Positions 28,081 through 36,736 of a DNA stretch of 64,000 nucleotides are shown piece by piece. The stretch spans positions 62,001 through 126,000 of the forward strand of contig NZ_FOXO01000002.1 of NCBI RefSeq assembly GCF_900115735.1. Direction: 5' to 3'. The stretch is from Butyrivibrio proteoclasticus. GTDB lineage: Bacteria > Bacillota > Clostridia > Lachnospirales > Lachnospiraceae. The first letter of the stretch is position 1. Each line of letters starts with the position of its first letter. Position numbers and translations under genes: made by a program. The notes under the pieces are model-generated. The model was not told where the DNA came from, did no database searches, and was given only the letters and a program-made list of their open reading frames with translations.

Positions 28081-28109
28081 TTGAAAATTTTTTTGAATTA
28101 ATTTATTAT
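28081..28109 (+). promoter_or_regulatory. Promoter of nfnA
   Basis: TTGAAA (28081-28086) and TATTAT (28104-28109) are 17 bases apart in the 98-base gap before nfnA, followed 27 bases later by the strong ribosome binding site TAGGAGGA. Confidence 0.55.
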
Positions 28110-28145
28110 TGTGCAATGTAAATAATTATTTGTAGGAGGAAGACT

Positions 28146-29021
28146 ATGTTCAAAATTTTAGAGGCAAATGAGCTTACTACAAACATCTATCAAATGATTG
28201 TTGAGGCTCCACGTGTAGCTAGTGCGTGTTTACCCGGCCAGTTCCTGATTATTCGTGTTGATGAGGAAGGTGAGAGAATTCCTCTTACTATTTGCGATTA
28301 CAACAGAGAGAAAGGAACGGTTGAAATTGTAGCACAGGCTATTGGAGCTGAAACTTTTAAGCTTTCAAAGCTGAAGGCGGGTGATGAACTTGCAGATGTA
28401 GTTGGACCACTTGGAAAACCTTCTGATCTCTGTGAGTTGAGCGTAGATGAGCTTAAGAAAAAGAAAATAGTGTTTATAGCAGGTGGTGTTGGTACAGCAC
28501 CTGTTTACCCTCAGGCAAAGTATCTCAAGGAGCATGGTGTTGATTGTGACGTTATCATCGGTGCAAAGACTAAAGATCTGGTTATCCTTGAAGACAGATT
28601 TAAAGAAGTTTGTAACCTTCACATCACAACTGATGATGGTTCTTATGGCAGAAGCGGAATGGTTACAAAGGCTTTACAGGATCTTTGGGATGAGGGCAAT
28701 AGATATGATCACTGCGTAGCTATCGGACCTATGATCATGATGAAATTTGTTTGCAAATTAACTCAGGAACTTGGAATTCCTACAGTAGTAAGTATGAATC
28801 CTATTATGGTGGATGGAACCGGAATGTGTGGAGCATGTCGCCTTACAGTTGATGGAAAGGTTCAGTTTGCGTGTGTTGATGGCCCTGAATTTGATGGACA
28901 TAAGGTTGATTTTGACCAGGCTATGAATCGTATGAAATTGTATAAGACTGAAGAGGGCAGATTATTCCTTAAGGCACAGGAAGGTGATACACACCACGGC
29001 GGATGCGGTAACTGCCAATGA
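28146..29021 (+). CDS. nfnA: NfnA-type subunit of NADH-dependent ferredoxin:NADP oxidoreductase
   Basis: A 291-residue flavoprotein of the ferredoxin-NADP reductase type. FAD binds at RIPLTI (44-49), the NAD-binding loop is IAGGVGTAPVYPQAKYL (111-127), and a [2Fe-2S] cluster is held by Cys228, Cys231 and Cys243 (GMCGAC plus FAC) with a conserved Asp. With the larger subunit encoded next it matches the Nfn electron-bifurcating transhydrogenase, which links NADH, NADPH and ferredoxin in anaerobes. The same subunit type also occurs in sulfide dehydrogenase/glutamate-synthase-like complexes, so the exact reaction is inferred from the pairing. The C-terminal GGCGNC is an extra cysteine pair. Confidence 0.85.
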   Translation: MFKILEANELTTNIYQMIVEAPRVASACLPGQFLIIRVDEEGERIPLTICDYNREKGTVEIVAQAIGAETFKLSKLKAGDELADVVGPLGKPSDLCELSVDELKKKKIVFIAGGVGTAPVYPQAKYLKEHGVDCDVIIGAKTKDLVILEDRFKEVCNLHITTDDGSYGRSGMVTKALQDLWDEGNRYDHCVAIGPMIMMKFVCKLTQELGIPTVVSMNPIMVDGTGMCGACRLTVDGKVQFACVDGPEFDGHKVDFDQAMNRMKLYKTEEGRLFLKAQEGDTHHGGCGNCQ

Positions 29022-29037
29022 TATATTGATGAAGAGA

Positions 29038-29071
29038 AACATTTATGATTGCTTGAAGGCATATAAATGTT
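29038..29071 (+). repeat. Hairpin between nfnA and nfnB
   Basis: Perfect 9-bp arms AACATTTAT (29038-29046) and ATAAATGTT (29063-29071) in a 121-base gap. No T-run follows, so it is more likely an mRNA-stabilising or processing stem than a terminator; this could set the subunit ratio. Confidence 0.5.
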
Positions 29072-29142
29072 ACCTTTAGGACAAAGAAACGAAGTTCGGA
29101 GTAGGTCGTATATCATTTAAATAAAAAATAAGGAGATCAACT

Positions 29143-30531
29143 ATGGATGGATTTGTAAGAGTTCCTGTTAGAGAGCAGGATGCAAAAGTGCGTGCTACTA
29201 ATTTTGAGGAAGTATGCCTTGGATATAATAAAGAAGAAGCTGAAAAAGAAGCACAAAGATGTTTGAATTGTAAGAATCCTCAATGTGTTCAGGGGTGTCC
29301 TGTTTCTATCGACATACCTGCATTTATTTCACAGGTTAAAACAGGCGATGTCGAAGGCGCTTATCAGACTATCAGTAAATCAAGTGCTTTACCTGCAGTG
29401 TGCGGACGAGTTTGTCCTCAGGAAAGTCAGTGTGAGGGAAAATGTATCAGGGGAATTAAGGGTGATGCAGTTTCAATCGGTAAGCTTGAGAGATATGTTG
29501 CTGATACAGCAAGGGAGCTTGGCATCAAGCCTGAGGGAGCAAAGGAGAAGAAGGGTAAGAAAGTAGCCGTAATTGGTTCAGGTCCTTCAGGTCTTACATG
29601 CGCCGGAGATCTTGCAAAGATGGGCTATGATGTTACAATTTTCGAAGCCCTTCATGAAGCAGGCGGTGTTTTGGTATATGGTATTCCTGAGTTCCGTCTT
29701 CCCAAAACAGCAGTTGTTAAAAAGGAAATTGAGAACGTTAAGTCTTTAGGCGTTAAGCTTGAAACTGACGTTGTTATTGGTAAATCAGTAACTATAGATG
29801 AACTTATGGAAAAGGAAGGCTTTGAGGCAGTATTCATTGGCTCAGGAGCTGGTCTTCCAAGATTTATGAACATTCCCGGAGAGCAGGCTATGGGTGTATT
29901 CTCTGCGAATGAGTTCCTTACAAGAAGCAATCTTATGAAAGCTTTTGATGAAAATTCAAGAACTCCTATCATGAGACCTAAAAAATGCGTAGTTGTAGGC
30001 GGTGGAAATGTAGCTATGGATGCTGCGAGAACAGCACTTCGTCTTGGCGCTGAGGTACATGTTGTATATCGTCGTGGTGAAGAAGAACTTCCTGCAAGAA
30101 AAGAGGAAGTAGGGCATGCAAAAGAAGAAGGTATCATTTTTGATCTTCTTACAAATCCTGTTGAGATACATGCTGATGAAAATGGCTGGGTAACAGGAAT
30201 AACATGTATAAGAATGGAACTTGGAGAACCTGATGAGTCAGGAAGAAGAAGTCCGGTTGAAATTCCGGGTTCTGAGTTTGATATTGAGTGCGATGCTGTT
30301 ATCATGTCGCTTGGAACATCTCCTAATCCTTTGATTTCATCAACAACTGAAGGACTTGAGATTAATCGTAAAAAGTGCATTGTTGCACAGGAAGATAATG
30401 GACAGACTTCTAAACCGGGTGTATTTGCAGGCGGTGATGCAGTAACCGGTGCTGCAACAGTTATTCTTGCCATGGGGGCAGGTAAAGCAGCGGCAAAGGG
30501 TATTGATGAATATCTGTCATCAAAACAGTGA
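29143..30531 (+). CDS. nfnB: NfnB-type large subunit (GltD-like, two [4Fe-4S] clusters)
   Basis: A 462-residue protein related to the small subunit of glutamate synthase. Two cluster-binding sets are visible: Cys40, 43, 48, 52 and Cys87, 91, 97, 101. An FAD Rossmann motif VAVIGSGPSGLTCAGDLAK (141-159) and an NADPH site CVVVGGGNVAMDAARTALR follow, with the late FAD contact GVFAGGDAVTGAATVILAMG. It bears the bifurcating FAD in known Nfn enzymes. No large glutamate synthase subunit is nearby, which supports Nfn over GltBD; databases often label it gltA. AAGGAG precedes the ATG. A MITE-like element has inserted between its stop and its terminator. Confidence 0.87.
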   Translation: MDGFVRVPVREQDAKVRATNFEEVCLGYNKEEAEKEAQRCLNCKNPQCVQGCPVSIDIPAFISQVKTGDVEGAYQTISKSSALPAVCGRVCPQESQCEGKCIRGIKGDAVSIGKLERYVADTARELGIKPEGAKEKKGKKVAVIGSGPSGLTCAGDLAKMGYDVTIFEALHEAGGVLVYGIPEFRLPKTAVVKKEIENVKSLGVKLETDVVIGKSVTIDELMEKEGFEAVFIGSGAGLPRFMNIPGEQAMGVFSANEFLTRSNLMKAFDENSRTPIMRPKKCVVVGGGNVAMDAARTALRLGAEVHVVYRRGEEELPARKEEVGHAKEEGIIFDLLTNPVEIHADENGWVTGITCIRMELGEPDESGRRSPVEIPGSEFDIECDAVIMSLGTSPNPLISSTTEGLEINRKKCIVAQEDNGQTSKPGVFAGGDAVTGAATVILAMGAGKAAAKGIDEYLSSKQ

Positions 30532-30547
30532 ATTAAATAGAATTTTA

Positions 30548-30692
30548 GTTACTGTTCAGACAGAAATGCGCACTAAGCTGCGCATTTCGTGAGAACTTGA
30601 TACGGGAGTGAGCGCATTCCATCGACGAAGTCGATTTGGAATGAATGCGCGAAGTGGTTACTGGAGCGAGCTGTATGCGAGTGAACAGTAAC
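30548..30692 (+). mobile_element. MITE-like palindromic element, copy 2
   Basis: Base-for-base identical to the element at 4636-4780 and in the same orientation: 145 bases, ends GTTACTGTTCA and TGAACAGTAAC, same internal hairpins. The flanks differ from copy 1, but here too an exact 8-base duplication is present, GAATTTTA at 30540-30547 and 30693-30700. It begins 17 bases after the nfnB stop and ends 14 bases before the old nfnB terminator. The identity of the copies and the clean duplications suggest recent movement. Confidence 0.9.
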
Positions 30693-30706
30693 GAATTTTA
30701 TCTATA

Positions 30707-30750
30707 AAATCTTCCCAGGCCTTTAATAGGTTTGGGAAGATTTGTTTTTT
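30707..30750 (+). terminator. Terminator downstream of nfnB
   Basis: Eleven-bp perfect stem AAATCTTCCCA (30707-30717) / TGGGAAGATTT (30733-30743), then GTTTTTT. It was probably the original nfnB terminator, now displaced by the inserted element. Confidence 0.88.
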
Positions 30751-30760
30751 ATGCTATAAT
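30732..30760 (+). promoter_or_regulatory. Promoter of the MORN-type gene cluster
   Basis: TTGGGA (30732-30737) and a perfect TATAAT (30755-30760) are spaced 17 bases apart. The -35 lies inside the terminator stem of the upstream gene. Confidence 0.6.
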
Positions 30761-30787
30761 TAGTAAGATTGCGGATTGGAGAATAAT

Positions 30788-31828
30788 ATGGATAAGAATG
30801 AAAAAATAAAAGTTGCTATCACATCTGGAATAGTTGCTGCAATATTACTTATTTTAGTACTTTTTTTAGCTCTATCAGGAAAAAAAGAAAATGATGAAAA
30901 GCTTCTTGATAAGAATATTAGTGAATATGCTTCTCTTGAAAGCTCTTTGAATCAAAATGGAGATTCCGGAATACTGATTTCTTCTGAAAGTGCTGATAGT
31001 GGTGCATCTCAAAATGCTGAGGATAATGCTGGAACAGCCGGAAGCAGTGAAGACTCAGATATGCAGGCAAATAGTATAGAAAGTGTAAATGATATTTCCG
31101 GAAATAGTTTGTATTCAACTAAGGCGGCAGTCCTTAAGAATATCTATAAGGGACTTGCTATTGATACTAATGCCCAGCTCAAGGAAATGTATACCTATTG
31201 GTCAGATAACAATACAGAAGCTGTAAGAGATCTGGCTCATCTTGAAAGATTTGAAGCTATGTCTTATAAACTGTCAGGTACTCAGGATTTCTATTATTAT
31301 GGAGATCTTGATTCTACAGGATTACCGGAAGGTACAGGCCTTGCTGTATATGGAGATGATCAATATTATTTCGGTGAATGGAAAGTGGGAAAGAGAAACG
31401 GAAATGGTACATGGATAAATTTCTATCCTGATTATAGCAACTATGTTGTTACTGAGCATATGTATACAGGAGCATGGTCAGATGACCTTCCAACAGGGGA
31501 GGGACAGGAGCATTATGACTACGATTTTACCAAGATGAATGGCGATGATATATATGTTCAGAATGCTATTGGAAGTTTCGAAAACAGTTACTACAATGGC
31601 AAAATGTATATTATTACCATTGACAAGGATCAAAATACAGAAGAATGGTTTGGTACTTGCCAGGGCGGAACATGGCAACAGGTTGTCAACACACATTTAG
31701 ATAAGGACGGCAAGATTCCTGTTCTTCAAAATAAAAATGATGAGAAGGACTTTGTTTCTATGACAGAGGAAGGAACAAAGGACAATAGGGTTTCAGGAAT
31801 TATAATAGGTGGAAAAAAGGCTAATTGA
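30788..31828 (+). CDS. Membrane-anchored protein with MORN-like repeats
   Basis: The ATG at 30788 is used because GGAGA lies six bases upstream; a TTG at 30776 would overlap that site. The 346-residue protein has a short basic N-terminus, one membrane segment at about 11-33, and a Ser/Asn/Asp-rich linker (about 50-105). The C-terminal half contains MORN-like motifs (YYFGEWKVGKRNGNGTW; YTGAWSDDLPTGEGQ), short beta-hairpin repeats often found in proteins at membranes or the cell surface. It is probably exposed outside the cell. It starts the operon that includes rlmH and phoH; a functional link is not evident. Confidence 0.75.
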   Translation: MDKNEKIKVAITSGIVAAILLILVLFLALSGKKENDEKLLDKNISEYASLESSLNQNGDSGILISSESADSGASQNAEDNAGTAGSSEDSDMQANSIESVNDISGNSLYSTKAAVLKNIYKGLAIDTNAQLKEMYTYWSDNNTEAVRDLAHLERFEAMSYKLSGTQDFYYYGDLDSTGLPEGTGLAVYGDDQYYFGEWKVGKRNGNGTWINFYPDYSNYVVTEHMYTGAWSDDLPTGEGQEHYDYDFTKMNGDDIYVQNAIGSFENSYYNGKMYIITIDKDQNTEEWFGTCQGGTWQQVVNTHLDKDGKIPVLQNKNDEKDFVSMTEEGTKDNRVSGIIIGGKKAN

Positions 31829-31832
31829 AGAT

Positions 31833-32315
31833 TTGAGTAAGATAACGATTATTTGTGTAGGAAGAATAAAAGAAAAATACTGGAATGATGCAATTGCTGA
31901 GTATTCCAAGAGATTATCCAGATACTGTAAGCTTAGTATTATTGAAGTTGCTGATGAGAAGACACCTGACAATGCGCCACCTGCAATAGAGGAACAGATA
32001 AAAGATAAAGAGGCAAAGCGTATTATCAAGAATATTGATTCATCAGCTTTTGTATGTGCACTTGCCATTAATGGTAGAAAATTTACTTCAGAGAGCTTTT
32101 CTGAATTTATAGATAATCAGGGTATCAAGGGTATAAATCACATACAATTTATTATTGGTGGATCATTGGGACTTCATAAAAGTGTCCTTGATTTAGCAAA
32201 TGAATATATTAGTTTTTCAGATATGACTTTTCCGCATCAGATGATGAGAGTAATTCTGCTTGAACAGATTTACAGAGGATATAAGATCATAAGTGGCGAG
32301 CCATATCATAAATAA
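31833..32315 (+). CDS. rlmH: 23S rRNA (pseudouridine1915-N3)-methyltransferase RlmH
   Basis: A 160-residue SPOUT-fold enzyme that methylates pseudouridine 1915 in helix 69 of 23S rRNA on assembled ribosomes. The standard start KITIICVGRIKEKYW, the SAM-binding knot FIIGGSLGLHKSVL, and the end FPHQMMRVILLEQIYRGYKI followed by GEPYHK are all intact. The TTG at 31833 gives the family-length protein, though its Shine-Dalgarno is poor; a GTG at 31809 inside the previous gene is the alternative. It begins four bases after the preceding stop, so translation may be coupled. Confidence 0.95.
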   Translation: MSKITIICVGRIKEKYWNDAIAEYSKRLSRYCKLSIIEVADEKTPDNAPPAIEEQIKDKEAKRIIKNIDSSAFVCALAINGRKFTSESFSEFIDNQGIKGINHIQFIIGGSLGLHKSVLDLANEYISFSDMTFPHQMMRVILLEQIYRGYKIISGEPYHK

Positions 32316-32342
32316 AGAATAATAATTGGGGAATAGTTTTAT

Positions 32343-33377
32343 ATGAGTGAAATTACAGAACTTAGATTATCACTTTCTGCAGATGACGAGAGAGGGATTT
32401 TTGGGGAGAATGACAGTTATATAAGGAAAATTGAAGATAGTTTTCATGTTGAGATAATTGATAGAAACGGTGAACTTCATATCATTGGTGATAAAGAAGG
32501 GGCCGGGAAAGCAGCAAGCATTATAAGGGAACTTGTTCAGCTCTATAGAAGAGGCGGCGGAATTGAGGAACAGTCAATAAATTATGCTATCACTCTAAAA
32601 GAAGAGAAGAACATATCTAAGCCATTAAATAGTGAGAATGTACTTGTAGACATCGATAAAGATGTAATTTGTCACACTATATCAGGTAAACCAATTAAAC
32701 CAAAGACTATAGGTCAGAAAAAATATATTGATGCAATCAGAAATAAAATGATCGTGTTTGGTCTTGGACCTGCAGGAACCGGAAAAACATATCTTGCAAT
32801 GGCCATGGCAATTACTGCATTCCAGAGAGAAGAGGTAAGCCGGATAATTCTTACAAGGCCTGCAATAGAAGCCGGAGAAAAACTTGGCTTTTTGCCAGGT
32901 GATCTTCAGAGTAAGGTTGACCCGTATTTAAGACCTTTATATGATGCTCTGTATCAGATAATGGGAACAGAGAATTTTATTAAGAATATGGAAAAAGGTC
33001 TTATCGAAGTTGCACCTCTTGCTTATATGAGAGGAAGAACTTTGGATAATGCATTTATTATCCTTGATGAAGCCCAAAATACAACTCCAGCTCAGATGAA
33101 GATGTTTTTGACAAGAATTGGATTTGGATCAAAGGTTATCATCACAGGTGATGCCAGTCAAAAAGATCTTTCACCTGATGTTAAATCCGGACTTGATGTG
33201 GCACAGAGCGTACTTAAGGGAATTGATGATATTGAGTTCTGTACACTTACAAGCAATGATGTTGTCAGACATCCTCTCGTGCAGAAGATCGTTAAAGCTT
33301 ATGAGGACTATGAGAAAAAATCAGCAAACAAGCAGAAAACCAAATCTATTAGAAAACTGGAGAAATCGCATAAGTGA
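32343..33377 (+). CDS. phoH: PhoH-family ATPase (YbeZ-type)
   Basis: A 344-residue cytoplasmic P-loop ATPase. A KH-like N-terminal region (about 1-100) precedes the ATPase with Walker A GPAGTGKT (142-149) and Walker B AFIILDEAQNTTPAQMKMFL, followed by GFGSKVIITGDASQKDL. The family is thought to be an RNA-processing helicase-like partner of YbeY in ribosome maturation. The order phoH, 7TM-HD gene, ybeY is a well known Firmicutes arrangement and is kept here. Its TGA overlaps the next ATG by one base. The C-terminal 25 residues are Lys-rich. Confidence 0.95.
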   Translation: MSEITELRLSLSADDERGIFGENDSYIRKIEDSFHVEIIDRNGELHIIGDKEGAGKAASIIRELVQLYRRGGGIEEQSINYAITLKEEKNISKPLNSENVLVDIDKDVICHTISGKPIKPKTIGQKKYIDAIRNKMIVFGLGPAGTGKTYLAMAMAITAFQREEVSRIILTRPAIEAGEKLGFLPGDLQSKVDPYLRPLYDALYQIMGTENFIKNMEKGLIEVAPLAYMRGRTLDNAFIILDEAQNTTPAQMKMFLTRIGFGSKVIITGDASQKDLSPDVKSGLDVAQSVLKGIDDIEFCTLTSNDVVRHPLVQKIVKAYEDYEKKSANKQKTKSIRKLEKSHK

Positions 33378-34591
33378 TGGAAAAGAAAACAATTTCTTTC
33401 AAAAAAACTGAGTTCATATATGCTGGTTTATTTTTACTGACCGGGGCAATAGTATGTTTATTTTCATTTTTTATGGGTAAGAGTTATGAAGCAATTTTAA
33501 GAAACGTAATTGTTTCCCTAATTATGTCAGGAACGATTATTTTTATGCTTCTTGACGCGGCAACCAGGGGAAAAAACGGCTTTTCATATGATAATTTTGA
33601 TAAAAAGAGTCGTTTTATAGTTGTGTACATAATGGCACTTGTTCTTTCATGTGCTTTAGCTCTTGTTCCTAATCAGTTTTGGCCATATATGTCTTTTTTT
33701 GTTATATTGGCTCTTTTTTCTAATAATGAGATAGGGATGATATCAGGGACCTTTTTTGTTACATTGACAGTTATGCTTGAGGAAAATGGAAATTACGCTG
33801 AACTCTTTATGTATGTGATTGCAGGTGCTGTTGCGATTGCTGTGTTTAGAGATTTAAATGAGAATACAAAAATAGCATTTCCTACTTTTATCTCATTGAC
33901 GATGCAGGCGGTTTTGCTTGTTGCATTTAATGTCTTGTTTTTGAACAGGACTTTTGGTATTAAGGTTCTTTTTTTACCAATTCTTAATCTGATGTTGAAT
34001 CTTTTGATACTTCTTATTTTTCTTAATATGTTTGGAGTTTATGTTATAAGAAAATCCAATGATATGTATATGGAGATCAATGATTCTGAGTTTTCACTTC
34101 TCCAGGAATTAAAAGAGAAAAATCCTGAAGAGTATTATAGGGCTATTCATACTGCCTATCTTTCTGAAAGGATAGCGTTGGGGCTGGGTTTTAATTCAAG
34201 AGCAGTTAAGACATGTTCCTATTATCACAGAATAGGGATTATTGATGGAAAAATGGATTATGACGATGTTTCCCATTACTACACAGAGAATAGATTTCCT
34301 CTTGAGGCGATAGAGTATTTACATGAGTATATGGTTCCTTCAAAAGCTTCAGTAAAATCAAGGGAAACTTTGACGGTTCAGTTATCTGAAACAGTCATAG
34401 CTACGATAATGATGCTAATAAAAAAAGATCCCAATGTGGATATTGATTATGATCATTTGATTGATGGAATTATAGATAAAATGATAGAAACTGGTGAGCT
34501 TAATTCTTATGATGTAACCTTTAGGGAATTAAATGAAATGAGAAAAATCCTAAAGAAGGAGAAATTGTACTATGGTTTTTTACTTAGATAA
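33377..34591 (+). CDS. 7TM membrane protein with degenerate HD domain (PgpH/YqfF position)
   Basis: It occupies the slot between phoH and ybeY where Firmicutes usually encode PgpH/YqfF, a c-di-AMP phosphodiesterase of about 700 residues. Here the protein has about 404 residues. The large extracytoplasmic N-terminal domain is absent, six to seven membrane segments fill residues about 12-230, and a cytoplasmic domain follows. The HD motif expected as YYHDIGK reads YYHRIGI (His284, Arg285), and the downstream HHG-type metal ligands are missing, while the C-terminal fold pattern (LVQLSET, FRELNEMRKILK-like) is recognisable. It is probably inactive as a phosphodiesterase. The ATG at 33377 abuts the phoH stop; ybeY overlaps its end. 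Confidence 0.75.
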   Translation: MEKKTISFKKTEFIYAGLFLLTGAIVCLFSFFMGKSYEAILRNVIVSLIMSGTIIFMLLDAATRGKNGFSYDNFDKKSRFIVVYIMALVLSCALALVPNQFWPYMSFFVILALFSNNEIGMISGTFFVTLTVMLEENGNYAELFMYVIAGAVAIAVFRDLNENTKIAFPTFISLTMQAVLLVAFNVLFLNRTFGIKVLFLPILNLMLNLLILLIFLNMFGVYVIRKSNDMYMEINDSEFSLLQELKEKNPEEYYRAIHTAYLSERIALGLGFNSRAVKTCSYYHRIGIIDGKMDYDDVSHYYTENRFPLEAIEYLHEYMVPSKASVKSRETLTVQLSETVIATIMMLIKKDPNVDIDYDHLIDGIIDKMIETGELNSYDVTFRELNEMRKILKKEKLYYGFLLR

Positions 34592-35075
34592 TGAAGTAGA
34601 TGCGAAATTTGATTTTGATATAGAAGAAGTTGCAAAGCTTGTTGCTTGTAAGGTTCTTGAAACTGAAGGCTGCAGGGATGATGTCGAAATAAGTCTGATA
34701 ATAACTGATGATGAAGGAATCAGACAGATGAATAATGAATTCAGGGAAATTGACAGAGCTACAGATGTTCTTTCTTTTCCTAATGTTAGTTATGAAGAAC
34801 CGGGTGATTTTTCAGTTATGGATGGAGAACAGAAGGTTGACCTTCTTAACCCTGATTCCGGAAATATAATGTTTGGGGACATTGTTGTTAATGAGAACAG
34901 GGTGAGAGAGCAGGCTAAAGAATATGGTCATAGTGAAAAAAGAGAGTTTGCTTTTTTGATAGCTCACAGTATGCTTCATTTATGTGGTTATGATCATATG
35001 GAAGAGAATGAGGCAGCTATAATGGAAAAAAAGCAGAGAGAAATTTTAGAGGCACTAGGGATTACCAGAGGCTGA
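34572..35075 (+). CDS. ybeY: Endoribonuclease YbeY
   Basis: A 167-residue zinc endoribonuclease needed for 16S rRNA 3'-end maturation and ribosome quality control. The metal motif HSMLHLCGYDHMEENE supplies the three His ligands. The upstream motifs RQMNNEFREIDRATDVLSFP and GDIVVNENRV are also standard. AAGGAG precedes the ATG by ten bases; the gene overlaps the preceding membrane protein gene by 20 bases, consistent with coupled expression with phoH. Confidence 0.97.
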   Translation: MVFYLDNEVDAKFDFDIEEVAKLVACKVLETEGCRDDVEISLIITDDEGIRQMNNEFREIDRATDVLSFPNVSYEEPGDFSVMDGEQKVDLLNPDSGNIMFGDIVVNENRVREQAKEYGHSEKREFAFLIAHSMLHLCGYDHMEENEAAIMEKKQREILEALGITRG

Positions 35076-35093
35076 TATTTTGGGAGCAGAAGT

Positions 35094-36734
35094 ATGAAGC
35101 AGTATTTTGAGGAAAAAAGAATCAGACCGGATGTTATAACAGCATTGTTTTTCTTTTCCGTCTTATTGATGATGACTTATGAAATCATCACAATTAGAAT
35201 CTATGGTGACAAGGGATCCGGCTTCGTAGCAGGACCAATGGCAATTTTTTATATGTTATATCTGGCATTTGTAATTGCAGTACAAAAATCTGTATGGATA
35301 ATGGTCAGACTTCGCGCCAGAAGATCACAGTATTTAAATGCAGAAACTAATATGGTCAGGTCTTTTAGGATATTTGTGGTTTGTGGTGTTCTATCATTTG
35401 CAGTACTTTTTGTTAGTAGCTATTATTGTTCAGAGTATCTGTTTGGATCTAAAAGATCATTATTTCAGTGTATTATTGTTGCTGTTTGCGCTTTGTTTAT
35501 GTCAATTCAAGGCGTCCTTAGAGGCTATCTTCAAGGACTTGGCTACACTAAGCCTATAGTTATTTCAGATGTGCTTATTGCTGTGTGTGCTCTTGTATCA
35601 GGAACGATAATATCGGCAGTTCTTTATAATTATGGCCTCAAAGTGAATAATCTTTTTCATGTAAATGAGCTTAGCAGTGTTTACGGATCGACCGGAATGA
35701 TGATAGGAATACTGATAGGTATCATTGTAGGTTTCATACAGATAGTTGTAAGTTTTTCTTTAAGGAAGAATGAGATAAAAGAAATTGTTAAACAGGGCGC
35801 TCCAAGGTACCTTGATAATAAGAATGATGTTCTTATTACCATAAGGTCTATCATACTTTTGTATATTACACCTGCTCTTGTTATCCTGTTTGATATCGTT
35901 TTTTATGTAATTCATCAAAAACATATTGGATCGGAAAGCGACTATGTTTTAAATTACGGTGTTTATGCAGGACGAGTTTTAAACCTTATTTCTATATTTG
36001 TTATAATATGTATTATTCCGTTCATAAAGATGTGGAACATGATTATGGCTCGAATAGAAAGAGATGAGGTTACTGGTGCCAAAGATAGATTAAAAGCTTT
36101 ATCGCATAGCTTTTTTGCATTATCTGTTCCAATTATGATTTTTATATTTGTTATGGCCAAAACAATTGAAGTTGCTGTGTTTGGTAAAAATAATGATCTG
36201 TCAAATTATCTCATAGAGATGGGAAGCTTACTTGTTGTTTTTGCACCAATTGCTGTTTTCTTTTCATGGCTGTTAAATCATATCGGGAAGGTGATCCTGT
36301 CCCTTGTTTCCATTATGCTGTCATGGATACTTCATGTTGTAATGATGGTTGCCCTTGTTGTTATTGCTGAGATGGGGGCATATGGCGTATTGATATCACT
36401 TATACTTTCGTTTGTTCTTTATGATCTTGTTTGTTATTTTATCCTAAGTAAGATGTTAAGATACAGGCAGGAAATTATCAGAACCCTTGGAGTGCCTCTA
36501 TTGTGTTCAGCACTTTCAGGGCTACTGGCATTTATTATCAATGTAATTTTTCTTAACTTAATAGGCGATATCCTTACTTTGGTTATAGCATTTATTCTAT
36601 ATTCAGTTCTGTATATTGTACTGATGATCATATTCAGAGGTCTTACTGCCAAAGAAATAAGCAGATTACCATTTGGAAGTATATTCATGATTCTTGCCGG
36701 TAATATTGGAGTTCAGAAGAATTTTGAGGATTAA
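35094..36734 (+). CDS. Multispanning polysaccharide/lipid flippase-like protein (MATE/MVF superfamily)
   Basis: A 546-residue protein with about fourteen hydrophobic segments. The pattern resembles the polysaccharide-export/SpoVB/MurJ group of the MOP superfamily, for example the loop GVLRGYLQGLGYTKPIVISD after the fourth or fifth segment and a paired helix bundle. Such proteins flip lipid-linked sugars or wall precursors across the membrane. I cannot tell MurJ from SpoVB-type roles. It starts at ATG after GGGAGCAG, 18 bases behind ybeY, and ends two bases before the next gene. Confidence 0.7.
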   Translation: MKQYFEEKRIRPDVITALFFFSVLLMMTYEIITIRIYGDKGSGFVAGPMAIFYMLYLAFVIAVQKSVWIMVRLRARRSQYLNAETNMVRSFRIFVVCGVLSFAVLFVSSYYCSEYLFGSKRSLFQCIIVAVCALFMSIQGVLRGYLQGLGYTKPIVISDVLIAVCALVSGTIISAVLYNYGLKVNNLFHVNELSSVYGSTGMMIGILIGIIVGFIQIVVSFSLRKNEIKEIVKQGAPRYLDNKNDVLITIRSIILLYITPALVILFDIVFYVIHQKHIGSESDYVLNYGVYAGRVLNLISIFVIICIIPFIKMWNMIMARIERDEVTGAKDRLKALSHSFFALSVPIMIFIFVMAKTIEVAVFGKNNDLSNYLIEMGSLLVVFAPIAVFFSWLLNHIGKVILSLVSIMLSWILHVVMMVALVVIAEMGAYGVLISLILSFVLYDLVCYFILSKMLRYRQEIIRTLGVPLLCSALSGLLAFIINVIFLNLIGDILTLVIAFILYSVLYIVLMIIFRGLTAKEISRLPFGSIFMILAGNIGVQKNFED

Positions 36735-36736
36735 AA

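Noticed and set aside
28090-28135. Possible Rex operator before nfnA
   Set aside because: TTGTGCAATGTAAATAA has one plausible half but not the matching inverted half.
29652-30473. 273-codon minus-strand frame inside nfnB
   Set aside because: Long, but antisense to a gene with full cluster and flavin motifs; its composition (Ser/Pro/Thr-rich) is that of a codon-pattern artefact.
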